Of a DNA stretch of 5,226 nt, positions 1-5,128 are shown one piece after another. The position numbers and the translations under genes are program-made. Position 1 is the stretch's first letter, and each line of letters starts with the position of its first letter. The notes beneath the pieces are model-generated. The model was not told where the DNA came from and did no database searches. It saw nothing but the letters and a program-made list of their open reading frames with translations. This DNA comes from an uncultured Eubacteriales bacterium. Its GTDB lineage: Bacteria > Bacillota > Clostridia > Christensenellales > CAG-138. The stretch is from the NCBI GenBank assembly GCA_900543475.1, contig UQRU01000131.1, positions 1 through 5,226 of the forward strand. Direction: 5' to 3'.

Positions 1-1
1 A

Positions 2-77
2 TGGAGCTGGTGATCAGATTCGAACTGACTACCTCGTCATTACCAATGACGTGCTCTACCTACTGAGCTACACCAGC
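2..77 (-). tRNA. trnT: tRNA-Thr, anticodon GGU
   Basis: Read on the minus strand, this folds into a complete cloverleaf. The 7-bp acceptor stem GCTGGTG/CACCAGC (71-77 with 6-12) is fully paired. The D stem is GCTC/GAGC with an 8-base loop containing GG. The anticodon stem is CGTCA/TGACG (47-51 with 35-39) around the loop TTGGTAA, the variable loop has 5 bases, and the T stem of 5 pairs closes the loop TTCGAAT. The anticodon GGT lies at 44-42, so the tRNA reads the threonine codon ACC (and ACU by wobble). The discriminator base is T (position 5), and CCA is encoded at 4-2, so the mature end need not be added. The gene has its own promoter upstream. The window ends right after CCA, so other tRNA genes could follow in the same transcript. 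Confidence 0.97.
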
Positions 78-110
78 ATACGGTAACGCGCACACGCGAG
101 ACCGTTGATT

Positions 111-139
111 ATTATAGCGAATACCGCAGGTAAATGCAA
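111..139 (-). promoter_or_regulatory. Sigma-A-type promoter of tRNA-Thr
   Basis: On the minus strand, a -35 box TTGCAT (139-134) is followed by exactly 17 bases and a perfect -10 box TATAAT (116-111). Transcription would start near position 104, giving a leader of about 27 bases before the tRNA. A T-rich stretch (positions 145-175 on the plus strand, A-rich when read as promoter DNA) lies just upstream and may act as an UP element, as is common for stable RNA genes. The UP-element role is inference. Confidence 0.85.
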
Positions 140-202
140 GGGCTTTTTCAAATTTTGTGGGATAATTTTTTGTGGTTTCCAGGGGCGGCGGCAGGCAATG
201 GT

Positions 203-643
203 TCAGCCATCCTGGCAGGCGCTATGCCAGCGGATGCCATCCCGGGGCGCCTGATATAGTCCCCCCGCCCCGCCCGCTACGGGCACGAAGCCGAACGGCA
301 CGTATAAGGGGATCTCCTCAGGCCGGAGCCGGGCCAAGATGGGGTCGCCAGCCAAGGTCTGGGCCTTGTCCAGCAGGATGCGCAGCACCAGCTCCCCAAA
401 GGGCTCGCCCCGCCGGCCTTGGGCCACCGCAATGGCGCCTATGCCGGTGGCCGTCCCCTGGGGGAAGATGCGGCCTGCGGCGATGGGGCCTTGTTCATCC
501 CATACGAAAACATGGGCGCCGATCTCGTCATACCGGTCAAAGGCCTGGGCCTCCGGCATCCCCAGCTCCTCCACATAGACCTGACGCCGCAGGGCCAAGG
601 CGTCCCGGGCTGCCAGGCCGAATTCCCATTTGCTTTGAAACAT
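203..643 (-). CDS. GNAT family N-acetyltransferase
   Basis: This 146-residue protein has the length and layout of a small single-domain GNAT enzyme, which moves an acetyl group from acetyl-CoA to an amine. The N-terminal helix carries 'ALRRQVYVEELGM' (residues 16-29), typical of the start of the fold. The strands 'AHVFVWDEQGPIAAGRI' (43-59) follow. Motif A is 'IGAIAVAQGRRGEPFG' (68-83) leading into the helix 'ELVLRILLDKA' (84-94). The pyrophosphate loop is loose (RRGEPFG, not the usual RGxGxG). Motif B ends in 'IPLYVPFGFVPV' (111-122), matching the usual Tyr...GF segment. The ATG at 643 is preceded by AGGAGG at 656-651 with a 7-base gap. The gene is transcribed alone and leftward, toward the tRNA, and I see no clear terminator between them. 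The family is clear, but the substrate is unknown, and many such proteins are wrongly named by homology. Confidence 0.88.
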   Translation of the reverse strand: MFQSKWEFGLAARDALALRRQVYVEELGMPEAQAFDRYDEIGAHVFVWDEQGPIAAGRIFPQGTATGIGAIAVAQGRRGEPFGELVLRILLDKAQTLAGDPILARLRPEEIPLYVPFGFVPVAGGAGGLYQAPRDGIRWHSACQDG

Positions 644-650
644 GGCGGTT

Positions 651-656
651 CCTCCT
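651..656 (-). promoter_or_regulatory. Ribosome binding site of the GNAT gene
   Basis: AGGAGG on the minus strand, 7 bases before the ATG at 643-641. It is a full match to the anti-Shine-Dalgarno core and fixes the start. Only six bases separate it from the leader hairpin at 662-681. Confidence 0.85.
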
Positions 657-661
657 AAGGC

Positions 662-681
662 CCTGGGCCAAGGGGCCCAGG
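662..681 (-). other. Hairpin at the 5' end of the GNAT leader
   Basis: An 8-bp perfect inverted repeat, CCTGGGCC (681-674) with GGCCCAGG (669-662), encloses a 4-base loop. From the promoter at 694-722 the RNA should begin near 687, so the hairpin would sit almost at the 5' end and just before the ribosome site. Such hairpins are known to slow mRNA decay from the 5' end, and they can also limit ribosome access. No T run follows on either strand, so it does not look like an intrinsic terminator. Confidence 0.6.
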
Positions 682-693
682 CTGGTTTAGAAT

Positions 694-722
694 ATCATAC
701 CGGATTTGGGGCATCCTGTAAA
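694..722 (-). promoter_or_regulatory. Sigma-A-type promoter of the GNAT gene
   Basis: On the minus strand the -35 box TTTACA (722-717) and the -10 box TATGAT (699-694) each match 5 of 6 consensus bases, with a 17-base spacer. The predicted start is near 687, about 44 bases before the ATG. It is divergent from the promoter of the DUF1292 gene, with 27 bases between the two -35 boxes. Confidence 0.75.
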
Positions 723-749
723 TGCTATGTGAAGATTCTCCAGCCCGTC

Positions 750-778
750 TTGCGCGGGCGAGGGCAATCGAGTACAAT
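750..778 (+). promoter_or_regulatory. Sigma-A-type promoter of the DUF1292-DUF975 unit
   Basis: TTGCGC (750-755, 3 of 6 matches) is followed by 17 bases and TACAAT (773-778, 5 of 6 matches). The predicted start is near 785, about 25 bases before the ATG at 810. The -35 box lies inside the small inverted repeat GCCCG/CGGGC (743-747 with 755-759), which could be a chance feature or a weak operator. Confidence 0.6.
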
Positions 779-809
779 GTAAGCATCTTAAGAAAGGCGG
801 ATCTTAACC

Positions 810-1139
810 ATGGAAGAAATGGAACGTGATATTGTTGTATTTACCGACGATGACGGCAATGAGATCGAACTGGATGTGATCGATTATTTTGAGCACGACG
901 GCCAGGAATATGCGGTGCTCACCGATTTGGAGGCCGAAGTGGACGAAGAGGATGAAAACGCCGAACAGGATGTATACATCTTCAAGCTGGTGGTCAACGA
1001 GGAGGACGATACCGAGGAATTCCTGCCGGCGGACGACGAGCTGATGGACACCCTGGCCGCCATCGTAGAGGAACGGCTGGGCGAAGGCTGTGATTGCGGC
1101 TGCGAGGGGGATTGCGGCTGCGAGGGCTGCGGGGAATAA
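810..1139 (+). CDS. DUF1292 protein with cysteine-rich tail
   Basis: This 109-residue soluble protein starts with 'DIVVFTDDDGNEIELDVIDYFEHDGQEYAVL' in two parts (residues 7-23 and 24-37), the typical DUF1292 (YrzB-like) pattern of a short beta-rich domain. It continues with 'DVYIFKLV' (54-61) and ends with a helix 'DDELMDTLAAIVEERL' (75-90). It is extremely acidic: I count 42 Asp/Glu against three Lys/Arg. The last 16 residues hold six cysteines (94, 96, 98, 102, 104, 107) spaced by Gly, Asp and Glu, built from a repeated DCGCEG unit; this could bind a metal. The biochemical role of the family is not known. The ATG at 810 is preceded by AAAGGCGG (794-801 region), a somewhat weak ribosome site about 10 bases away. 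The gene has its own promoter and is followed after 35 bases by a membrane-protein gene, so the two are probably co-transcribed. Confidence 0.88.
   Translation: MEEMERDIVVFTDDDGNEIELDVIDYFEHDGQEYAVLTDLEAEVDEEDENAEQDVYIFKLVVNEEDDTEEFLPADDELMDTLAAIVEERLGEGCDCGCEGDCGCEGCGE
1092..1126 (+). repeat. 18-base tandem repeat coding the Cys-rich tail
   Basis: The 17-base unit GATTGCGGCTGCGAGGG occurs at 1092-1108 and again at 1110-1126, identical, with an 18-base period. It encodes two DCGCEG units in frame. The period is a multiple of three, so changes in copy number would lengthen or shorten the cysteine tail without a frameshift. Confidence 0.9.
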
Positions 1140-1174
1140 GCGGCCCGATTCCAATATTTTAGGGGGTATTGTGA

Positions 1175-1975
1175 ATGGAGCGATCCAATGGAGATCTGCG
1201 CGCATTGGCGCGGCAGCAGCTATCGGGGAAATGGGGAATGTCCCTGCTGGTGAGCCTGGTAGCGGGCCTGCTGGGCGCCAGCGACAACCAGGGGAGCGGC
1301 ATTTTATCCAGGCTGAGCGATGTGCTGGATCTGGCGGACGATATCCTGCCGGATCACATTGCAACGGCGCTCCCTGTTTCCTCCCTGTTTGCCGGCAGTT
1401 CGCTGCTTGCCGTGTCCGCCCTGATCCTAGCCTTGGCCCTGTGGGCCCTGGGCTGCACCGTGCTGCTGGGGCGGCACCGGTATTTTATCGGGCTGATCGC
1501 CGGGGAAAAACCGCCCTTTGACACTTTGTTCTCCCGGTTCCCCATCTTTCTTAAAGCCCTGGGGCTGAATTTGTTTACAGGGCTCCTGGTCCTTGCCTGG
1601 AGCCTGCCCACCATCGTCCTGTTTGTGCTGGCCTTCCTGTTGCCGGCCGCTTCCGGGCTCTTGGCGGTGCTGGCCCTGGCGGCGCTCATCCTGCCCATCC
1701 TAGCCAGCCTTCGGTATTCCCAGGCCGCCTATCTCATGGCCCAATACCCGGAAAAGGGGATTCGGGAATCCATCGAGGATAGCAAGGCCCTGATGCAGGG
1801 CCAAAAATGGCGGTATTTCGTCCTGGGCCTGAGCTTCATGGGCTGGATCCTGCTGTGCGTGCTGACTTTGTTCATCGGGTTCCTCTGGTTGGATCCCTAT
1901 ATGCACGCCACCTTCAGCGCCTTCTACCTGGAGCGTACCGGCCAGCTGGACCCGGAACCCCAGCCCGAAGCTTAA
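1175..1975 (+). CDS. DUF975 family integral membrane protein
   Basis: This 266-residue protein matches the DUF975 family, polytopic membrane proteins of Firmicutes with no settled function. The N-terminal stretch 'LRALARQQLSGKWG' (8-21) is the usual short amphipathic lead. Hydrophobic segments follow at about 22-35, 76-98, 127-152 (possibly with a break at Pro145), 155-177 and 214-238. The family core near the C terminus is clear: 'SIEDSKALMQGQKWRYF' (199-215), then 'LGLSFMGWILL' (217-227), then 'LWLDPYMHATFSAFY' (237-251). Residues 37-65 form a polar, probably exposed loop rich in Asp and Ser. The ATG at 1175 follows AGGGGG (1161-1166) with a gap of about 8 bases. A GTG four bases earlier is out of frame. 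It lies 35 bases after the DUF1292 gene with no terminator between. The ~14 residues after the family core are acidic and Pro-rich and probably cytosolic. Confidence 0.88.
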   Translation: MERSNGDLRALARQQLSGKWGMSLLVSLVAGLLGASDNQGSGILSRLSDVLDLADDILPDHIATALPVSSLFAGSSLLAVSALILALALWALGCTVLLGRHRYFIGLIAGEKPPFDTLFSRFPIFLKALGLNLFTGLLVLAWSLPTIVLFVLAFLLPAASGLLAVLALAALILPILASLRYSQAAYLMAQYPEKGIRESIEDSKALMQGQKWRYFVLGLSFMGWILLCVLTLFIGFLWLDPYMHATFSAFYLERTGQLDPEPQPEA

Positions 1976-2132
1976 GACCTCCCCCGCGTCAACATAGCCG
2001 GCCCATGGAGGCAGGGGGGAGCGGCATAAGCCGGCCTTGCAACAGCCTCCGGTTTGCCTAGTGGGGCATAACTATGCCCGGGAACATAGGGGCCGAATCG
2101 AAACCTGCGCCCCGTAAGGAAGTGGATTTGCG

Positions 2133-2191
2133 GCAGCTGCGAGAAAGAGGAGGGAGACGAAGCGTCCCTTCGGCGATCCCCATGCAGCTGC
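2133..2191. repeat. GCAGCTGC pair enclosing a smaller hairpin
   Basis: The self-complementary octamer GCAGCTGC occurs at 2133-2140 and 2184-2191, 51 bases apart. In RNA the copies can pair as an 8-bp stem (10 with flanking G-T pairs), and the enclosed 43 bases contain a second hairpin, AGGGA/TCCCT (2151-2155 with 2165-2169), continued by CG/CG around a 3-base loop. As DNA, the two palindromes could instead be paired protein-binding sites on one face of the helix. Both readings are inference. Confidence 0.5.
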
Positions 2192-2307
2192 TTAAATATA
2201 CCCGGTAGGGGCCCTGGTATCTTTTGGCGGCCTCTGGCGTACCGCCTTCCCCTTTTGCGCAGCCGGATCTTTGGGGCGGTCCAGGCCCTGGGCATAGAGC
2301 CTGTAGC

Positions 2308-2355
2308 AAACCATTTCTTTCTGTAAGTATCTTAAATATGTGTTTTCCATGGTTT
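2308..2355 (+). repeat. Inverted repeat in the serine hydrolase leader
   Basis: AAACCAT (2308-2314) and ATGGTTT (2349-2355) are perfect 7-base complements separated by 34 AT-rich bases. The right arm ends 5 bases before the ribosome site. A small inner palindrome TAAG/CTTA (2324-2327 with 2331-2334) could stack within. The right arm runs into more T bases, so a weak terminator or attenuator is possible. The spacer is long, and the promoter of the downstream gene may also lie here. Confidence 0.4.
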
Positions 2356-2360
2356 TTATA

Positions 2361-2372
2361 AAGGAAGGAGGA
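2361..2372 (+). promoter_or_regulatory. Ribosome binding site that selects the ATG at 2380
   Basis: AAGGAAGGAGGA contains the full core GGAGG at 2367-2371. The in-frame TTG at 2374 would be only 2 bases from the core, too close for normal initiation. The ATG at 2380-2382 is 8 bases away, the usual distance, so I take the ATG as the start. Confidence 0.8.
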
Positions 2373-2379
2373 CTTGTGC

Positions 2380-4200
2380 ATGGACATTACCCTACAGATG
2401 CGCAGTCTGGAACTGATGCTGAAAATGATCAAGCATGATATGTCTGGGGTGCCCCCCTACGGGTACCGCCGGCAAAAATACGATCCCCCGGCGGATAGCA
2501 CCCTTTCCCTGCTGCCCCGGTGTACCCCGGAGGAAGCGGGGCTGTCCAGCCCAGCGGTGGAGCGGTTCTTTGCCGCGGTGGACGAGGAGAGCGCCACCCT
2601 GGGGCCCCACGGCATCCTGCTGCTGCGCCATGGCAAGGTGTTGGCGGAAGGCTGGTGGGCCCCTTATCGGAGGGAGTTGCCCCACATGCTCTACTCCATG
2701 AGCAAAAGCGTGGTGGGCACCGCCGTGGGCATTGCCTGGGACGAAGGGCTCATCTCCCTGGATGAACCCATTGCCAGTATTTTTTCCGACCTACCCGCCT
2801 CCCAGAACAAGGGCCTGAAAAACATGCGGGTGTGGAACCTGCTTACCATGTCCACCGGCACCCGGTTCAACGAATTCGGCTCCATGCTGGACCCGGATTG
2901 GGTCCAGATGTTCTTGGAATCCGTGCCAAAGTTTGAGCCAGGCACCGCCTTTGAGTACGATTCCATGAATACCTACATGCTGTCCGCCATTCTCCGGCGC
3001 AAGACCGGCATGTCCCTGGTGGATTACCTGAAGCCCCGGCTCTTCGAGCCCCTGGGCATCAGCCGGTATACCTGGGAGACCTGCCCCAAGGATACGGAAA
3101 AAGGCGGCTGGGGCCTAAGCCTTTGCCTGGAGGACGCGGCCAAGCTGGGGCAACTGTACCTTCAGCAGGGCATGTGGGAGGGCAAGCGCATCCTGAGCCA
3201 GGAATGGGTGCAGGAGGCCACCCGGGCACAGATCGCCACCCCCAACGGGGAATGCAAATTCGGCTATGGTTACCAGATCTGGCTTAACCCCATGGGCTAT
3301 CAGTTCAACGGCGCCTTTGGCCAATATGTGGTGGTCATGCCCAAATACGACGCGGTGGCCGCCATCTACAGCGGCAGCGCCCAGCTATTTGCGGAAGGCG
3401 ACCTTTTGCAGATGCTGGACCGGTGCTTCTGGGGCGGCTCCAACCAGCCCTTACCTCCTCATCCTGCCGGTGTAAAGGCCCTGGAGGACCGGCTTAGCCG
3501 GCTACGGGTCGACCCGCCCTTGGATTGGGAGGACCTAAATACGGATGGGGAAGCCTTTGACCAGCTCATGGCGCGGCTGGACGGCCAGGAATTTGTGCTG
3601 GATTCCAACTACGGCTCCATCTTCCCCCAGCCCCTGCAAAGCGTTCACGGCAACTATTCCCCCGGCGTTACCCTGCTGCGTTTCAGCCGCACCCCCCAGG
3701 GGTTGGCCATGACCGTTTACGAACGCCAGGAACGCAACGTACTGTATATCGACCGGGACGGCGGCTTCCACGATGCCCGGGTGGCCATGCGGGAAGAGGT
3801 CCATCTGGTCAGCACCCGGGCCCTATGGCGGGTGGAAGACGATCTCGCCCGGCTGGTGCTGCTCACCAGCTTTGTGGAAACTCCGGATACCTGCCTCCTC
3901 TATATGACCATCCGGCCGGATTCTATCCAGTTATCCTTCCGGGAAAGCCCCTCCGCCGAAGGGGCCATGCGGATGTTGCTGGATCTGGTGGGCCTGACGG
4001 ATAAGGCCGCAGTCAAGCGGCTGGTCCCCCTGATGAAGCATGTGCCTGGCTTCAATGAAAACACCGTAAACGAAATGGTGCAGCGCAACGCCACCCCAGT
4101 GGCCCAAGGCGTCCCTGTCAAGCACCATGACCTGATGTTGACCCTGCCCGCAGGCGCGCCTTCCGGCGCCTTGCCTGCAGCCACCACCCCCAAGCCTTAA
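2380..4200 (+). CDS. Serine hydrolase, beta-lactamase/class C fold, with C-terminal extension
   Basis: This 606-residue protein belongs to the PF00144 (class C beta-lactamase-like) serine hydrolases, which include esterases, peptidases and amide hydrolases. The nucleophile motif SxxK is S106-M-S-K109 in 'LYSMSKSVVG'. The second motif is Y193-D-S195 in 'FEYDSMNTYML', with the Tyr as the likely base. The third region is 'GAFGQYVVVMP' (311-321), where the usual HxG or KTG is replaced by GAFG. The catalytic domain ends near residue 355. Residues ~370-535 form a beta-rich module of the kind often appended to these enzymes, and ~540-606 are a helical stretch ending in a Pro/Ala-rich tail. No signal peptide or membrane segment is visible, so it should act in the cytoplasm; that argues against a secreted resistance beta-lactamase. 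No strong promoter is seen directly upstream. It is the first gene of a pair with the nucleotidyltransferase. The family is sure, the substrate unknown. Confidence 0.9.
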   Translation: MDITLQMRSLELMLKMIKHDMSGVPPYGYRRQKYDPPADSTLSLLPRCTPEEAGLSSPAVERFFAAVDEESATLGPHGILLLRHGKVLAEGWWAPYRRELPHMLYSMSKSVVGTAVGIAWDEGLISLDEPIASIFSDLPASQNKGLKNMRVWNLLTMSTGTRFNEFGSMLDPDWVQMFLESVPKFEPGTAFEYDSMNTYMLSAILRRKTGMSLVDYLKPRLFEPLGISRYTWETCPKDTEKGGWGLSLCLEDAAKLGQLYLQQGMWEGKRILSQEWVQEATRAQIATPNGECKFGYGYQIWLNPMGYQFNGAFGQYVVVMPKYDAVAAIYSGSAQLFAEGDLLQMLDRCFWGGSNQPLPPHPAGVKALEDRLSRLRVDPPLDWEDLNTDGEAFDQLMARLDGQEFVLDSNYGSIFPQPLQSVHGNYSPGVTLLRFSRTPQGLAMTVYERQERNVLYIDRDGGFHDARVAMREEVHLVSTRALWRVEDDLARLVLLTSFVETPDTCLLYMTIRPDSIQLSFRESPSAEGAMRMLLDLVGLTDKAAVKRLVPLMKHVPGFNENTVNEMVQRNATPVAQGVPVKHHDLMLTLPAGAPSGALPAATTPKP

Positions 4201-4206
4201 AGGAGG
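4199..4206 (+). promoter_or_regulatory. Ribosome binding site overlapping the previous stop codon
   Basis: AAAGGAGG begins inside the TAA stop of the serine hydrolase (4198-4200) and lies 7 bases before the ATG at 4214. This arrangement favours translational coupling of the two genes. Confidence 0.85.
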
Positions 4207-4213
4207 TTATCCC

Positions 4214-5128
4214 ATGCAACCAGTATTGGTCATTATGGCAGCCGGAATGGGCAGCCGTTACGGCGGCCTCAAGCAGATGGATCCCGTGGATCCTGCGGGC
4301 AACCTGATCATCGACTTTTCCATTTACGACGCCCTGAAAGCCGGGTTCGAGGAAGTGATCTTCATCATCAAGGAGGAGCTGGAAGGGGATTTTCGCAGCG
4401 CCATCGGCGATCGCATCTCTCACCATGCCCGGGTGCGCTATGCCTTCCAACGGCTGGACGCCTTGCCTGAAGGCTTCCAGGTCCCCCAGGGCCGGGTCAA
4501 GCCCTGGGGCACCACCCATGCCCTGCTGTGCGCCCAGGAGGCCATCGCCGGCCGGCCCTTCTGCGCCATCAATGCGGACGACTATTACGGCCCCACCGCT
4601 TACCAGCGCATCCACCAATACCTTTGCAGCCCCCGGCCCCAAGGAGAACATGCCCTGGTGGCCTGGCAGCTGGCCAACACCCTTACGGACCACGGCTCCG
4701 TGGCCCGGGGCATCTGCGCGGTGGAAGACGAACACCTGACCCACATCGTGGAGCGTAAGGCCATCATCCGTCAGGGCGACGGCGGCGCCTTCACCGAGGA
4801 CGGGGGCGCCACCTACACCCCCTTGCCTGGAAATACCCCGGTCTCCATGAATTTCTGGGGCTTTGGGCCCGAAATGCTCCCCCTGTTGGACCGGAATTTC
4901 CGGGAACACCTCCGGGCCGGCATGGAGGCGGATCCCCTCAAGTACGAGGACCTGCTCCCCAACGCGGTGCAGGCCGCCATGGCCCGGGGGGATGCTTCCA
5001 TCCGGGTGCTGCGCTCCCCGGATACCTGGTTCGGCGTCACCTACAAGGCGGACAAACCTCAGGTGGTGGCCTCCATTGCCGCCTGTAAAGCCCGGGGCCT
5101 ATATCCGGAGCCCCTGTGGCAGGCATAG
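4214..5128 (+). CDS. Nucleotidyltransferase (sugar-phosphate NTP transferase type)
   Basis: This 304-residue protein has the Rossmann-like fold of the NTP_transferase family, which joins a nucleoside triphosphate to a sugar phosphate or related alcohol phosphate and releases pyrophosphate. The N terminus carries the nucleotide-binding loop 'VIMAAGMGSRYGGLKQ' (6-21), a variant of GxGTR...K with Ser in place of Thr. 'VKPWGTTHAL' (95-104) matches the PxGTxHAL element. 'INADDYYG' (119-126) holds the metal-binding aspartate. 'VSMNFWGF' (210-217) and 'TWFGVTYKADKP' (271-282, with Lys278) complete the active-site pattern. The length is usual for the bacterial family, so the gene appears complete, ending in TAG at 5126-5128. 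It follows the serine hydrolase by 13 bases and shares its mRNA. In related bacteria this type often sits beside a kinase-like phosphotransferase gene; such a gene could lie beyond the window (inference). Sugar and nucleotide specificity cannot be told, so no GalU or RmlA name is given. Confidence 0.9.
   Translation: MQPVLVIMAAGMGSRYGGLKQMDPVDPAGNLIIDFSIYDALKAGFEEVIFIIKEELEGDFRSAIGDRISHHARVRYAFQRLDALPEGFQVPQGRVKPWGTTHALLCAQEAIAGRPFCAINADDYYGPTAYQRIHQYLCSPRPQGEHALVAWQLANTLTDHGSVARGICAVEDEHLTHIVERKAIIRQGDGGAFTEDGGATYTPLPGNTPVSMNFWGFGPEMLPLLDRNFREHLRAGMEADPLKYEDLLPNAVQAAMARGDASIRVLRSPDTWFGVTYKADKPQVVASIAACKARGLYPEPLWQA

Larger units (their letters stand above)
1976..2379. other. 404-base gap rich in inverted repeats; possible structured RNA
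   Basis: No convincing gene lies here: the open frames on both strands lack ribosome sites and protein-like composition. Many stems can be drawn: GGAGGC/GCCTCC (2007-2012 with 2045-2050), with the inner CGGC/GCCG around ATAA; GGGCAT/ATGCCC (2064-2069 with 2074-2079); CTGCGC/GCGCAG (2105-2110 with 2257-2262). The last closes a region holding GCAGCTGC twice (2133-2140 with 2184-2191), ATACC/GGTAT (2198-2202 with 2216-2220) and GGCGG/CCGCC (2226-2230 with 2242-2246). This would be a multibranched RNA, or a structured leader of the serine hydrolase mRNA. I compared it by eye with riboswitches, T-box, SRP RNA, RNase P RNA, 6S RNA and tmRNA and recognised none. Six-base stems arise easily by chance in GC-rich DNA, the strand is uncertain, and I found no strong promoter inside. 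Confidence 0.35.

Noticed and set aside
172..690. Long plus-strand frame opposite the GNAT gene
   Set aside because: Its product is Pro/Arg/Gly-rich with no recognisable domain, it has no ribosome site, and the opposite strand carries a clear GNAT gene with promoter and Shine-Dalgarno site.
2064..2079. Hairpin GGGCAT/ATGCCC as terminator of the DUF975 gene
   Set aside because: No T run follows; the next bases are CGGGAACATAGG.
2079..2140. Cobalamin-riboswitch-like wording (GGGAA ... GCCCC)
   Set aside because: Only isolated words match. The conserved GCCACTG box and the expected order and spacing are missing, and the downstream genes have no link to B12.
2233..2246. T-box-like sequence TCTGGCGTACCGCC
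   Set aside because: The T-box core needs TGGN directly before ACC (GGTGGNACCGCG). Here two extra bases interrupt it, there is no recognisable stem I or specifier loop, and the downstream gene is not an amino-acid gene.
2304..2333. Possible promoter TAGCAA-18-TATCTT before the serine hydrolase
   Set aside because: Only 3 of 6 and 4 of 6 matches with a non-ideal spacer; too weak to annotate, although some promoter must lie upstream of the gene if it is not read through from DUF975.
2374..2379. TTG start for the serine hydrolase two codons upstream
   Set aside because: It lies only 2 bases after the GGAGG core, while the ATG at 2380 has ideal spacing.
2058..2432. Open frames on the minus strand across the gap (to 2295 and 2432)
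   Set aside because: They lack ribosome sites, overlap each other in different frames, extend into the hydrolase gene and have Arg/Pro/Gly-rich compositions typical of antisense frames in GC-rich DNA.
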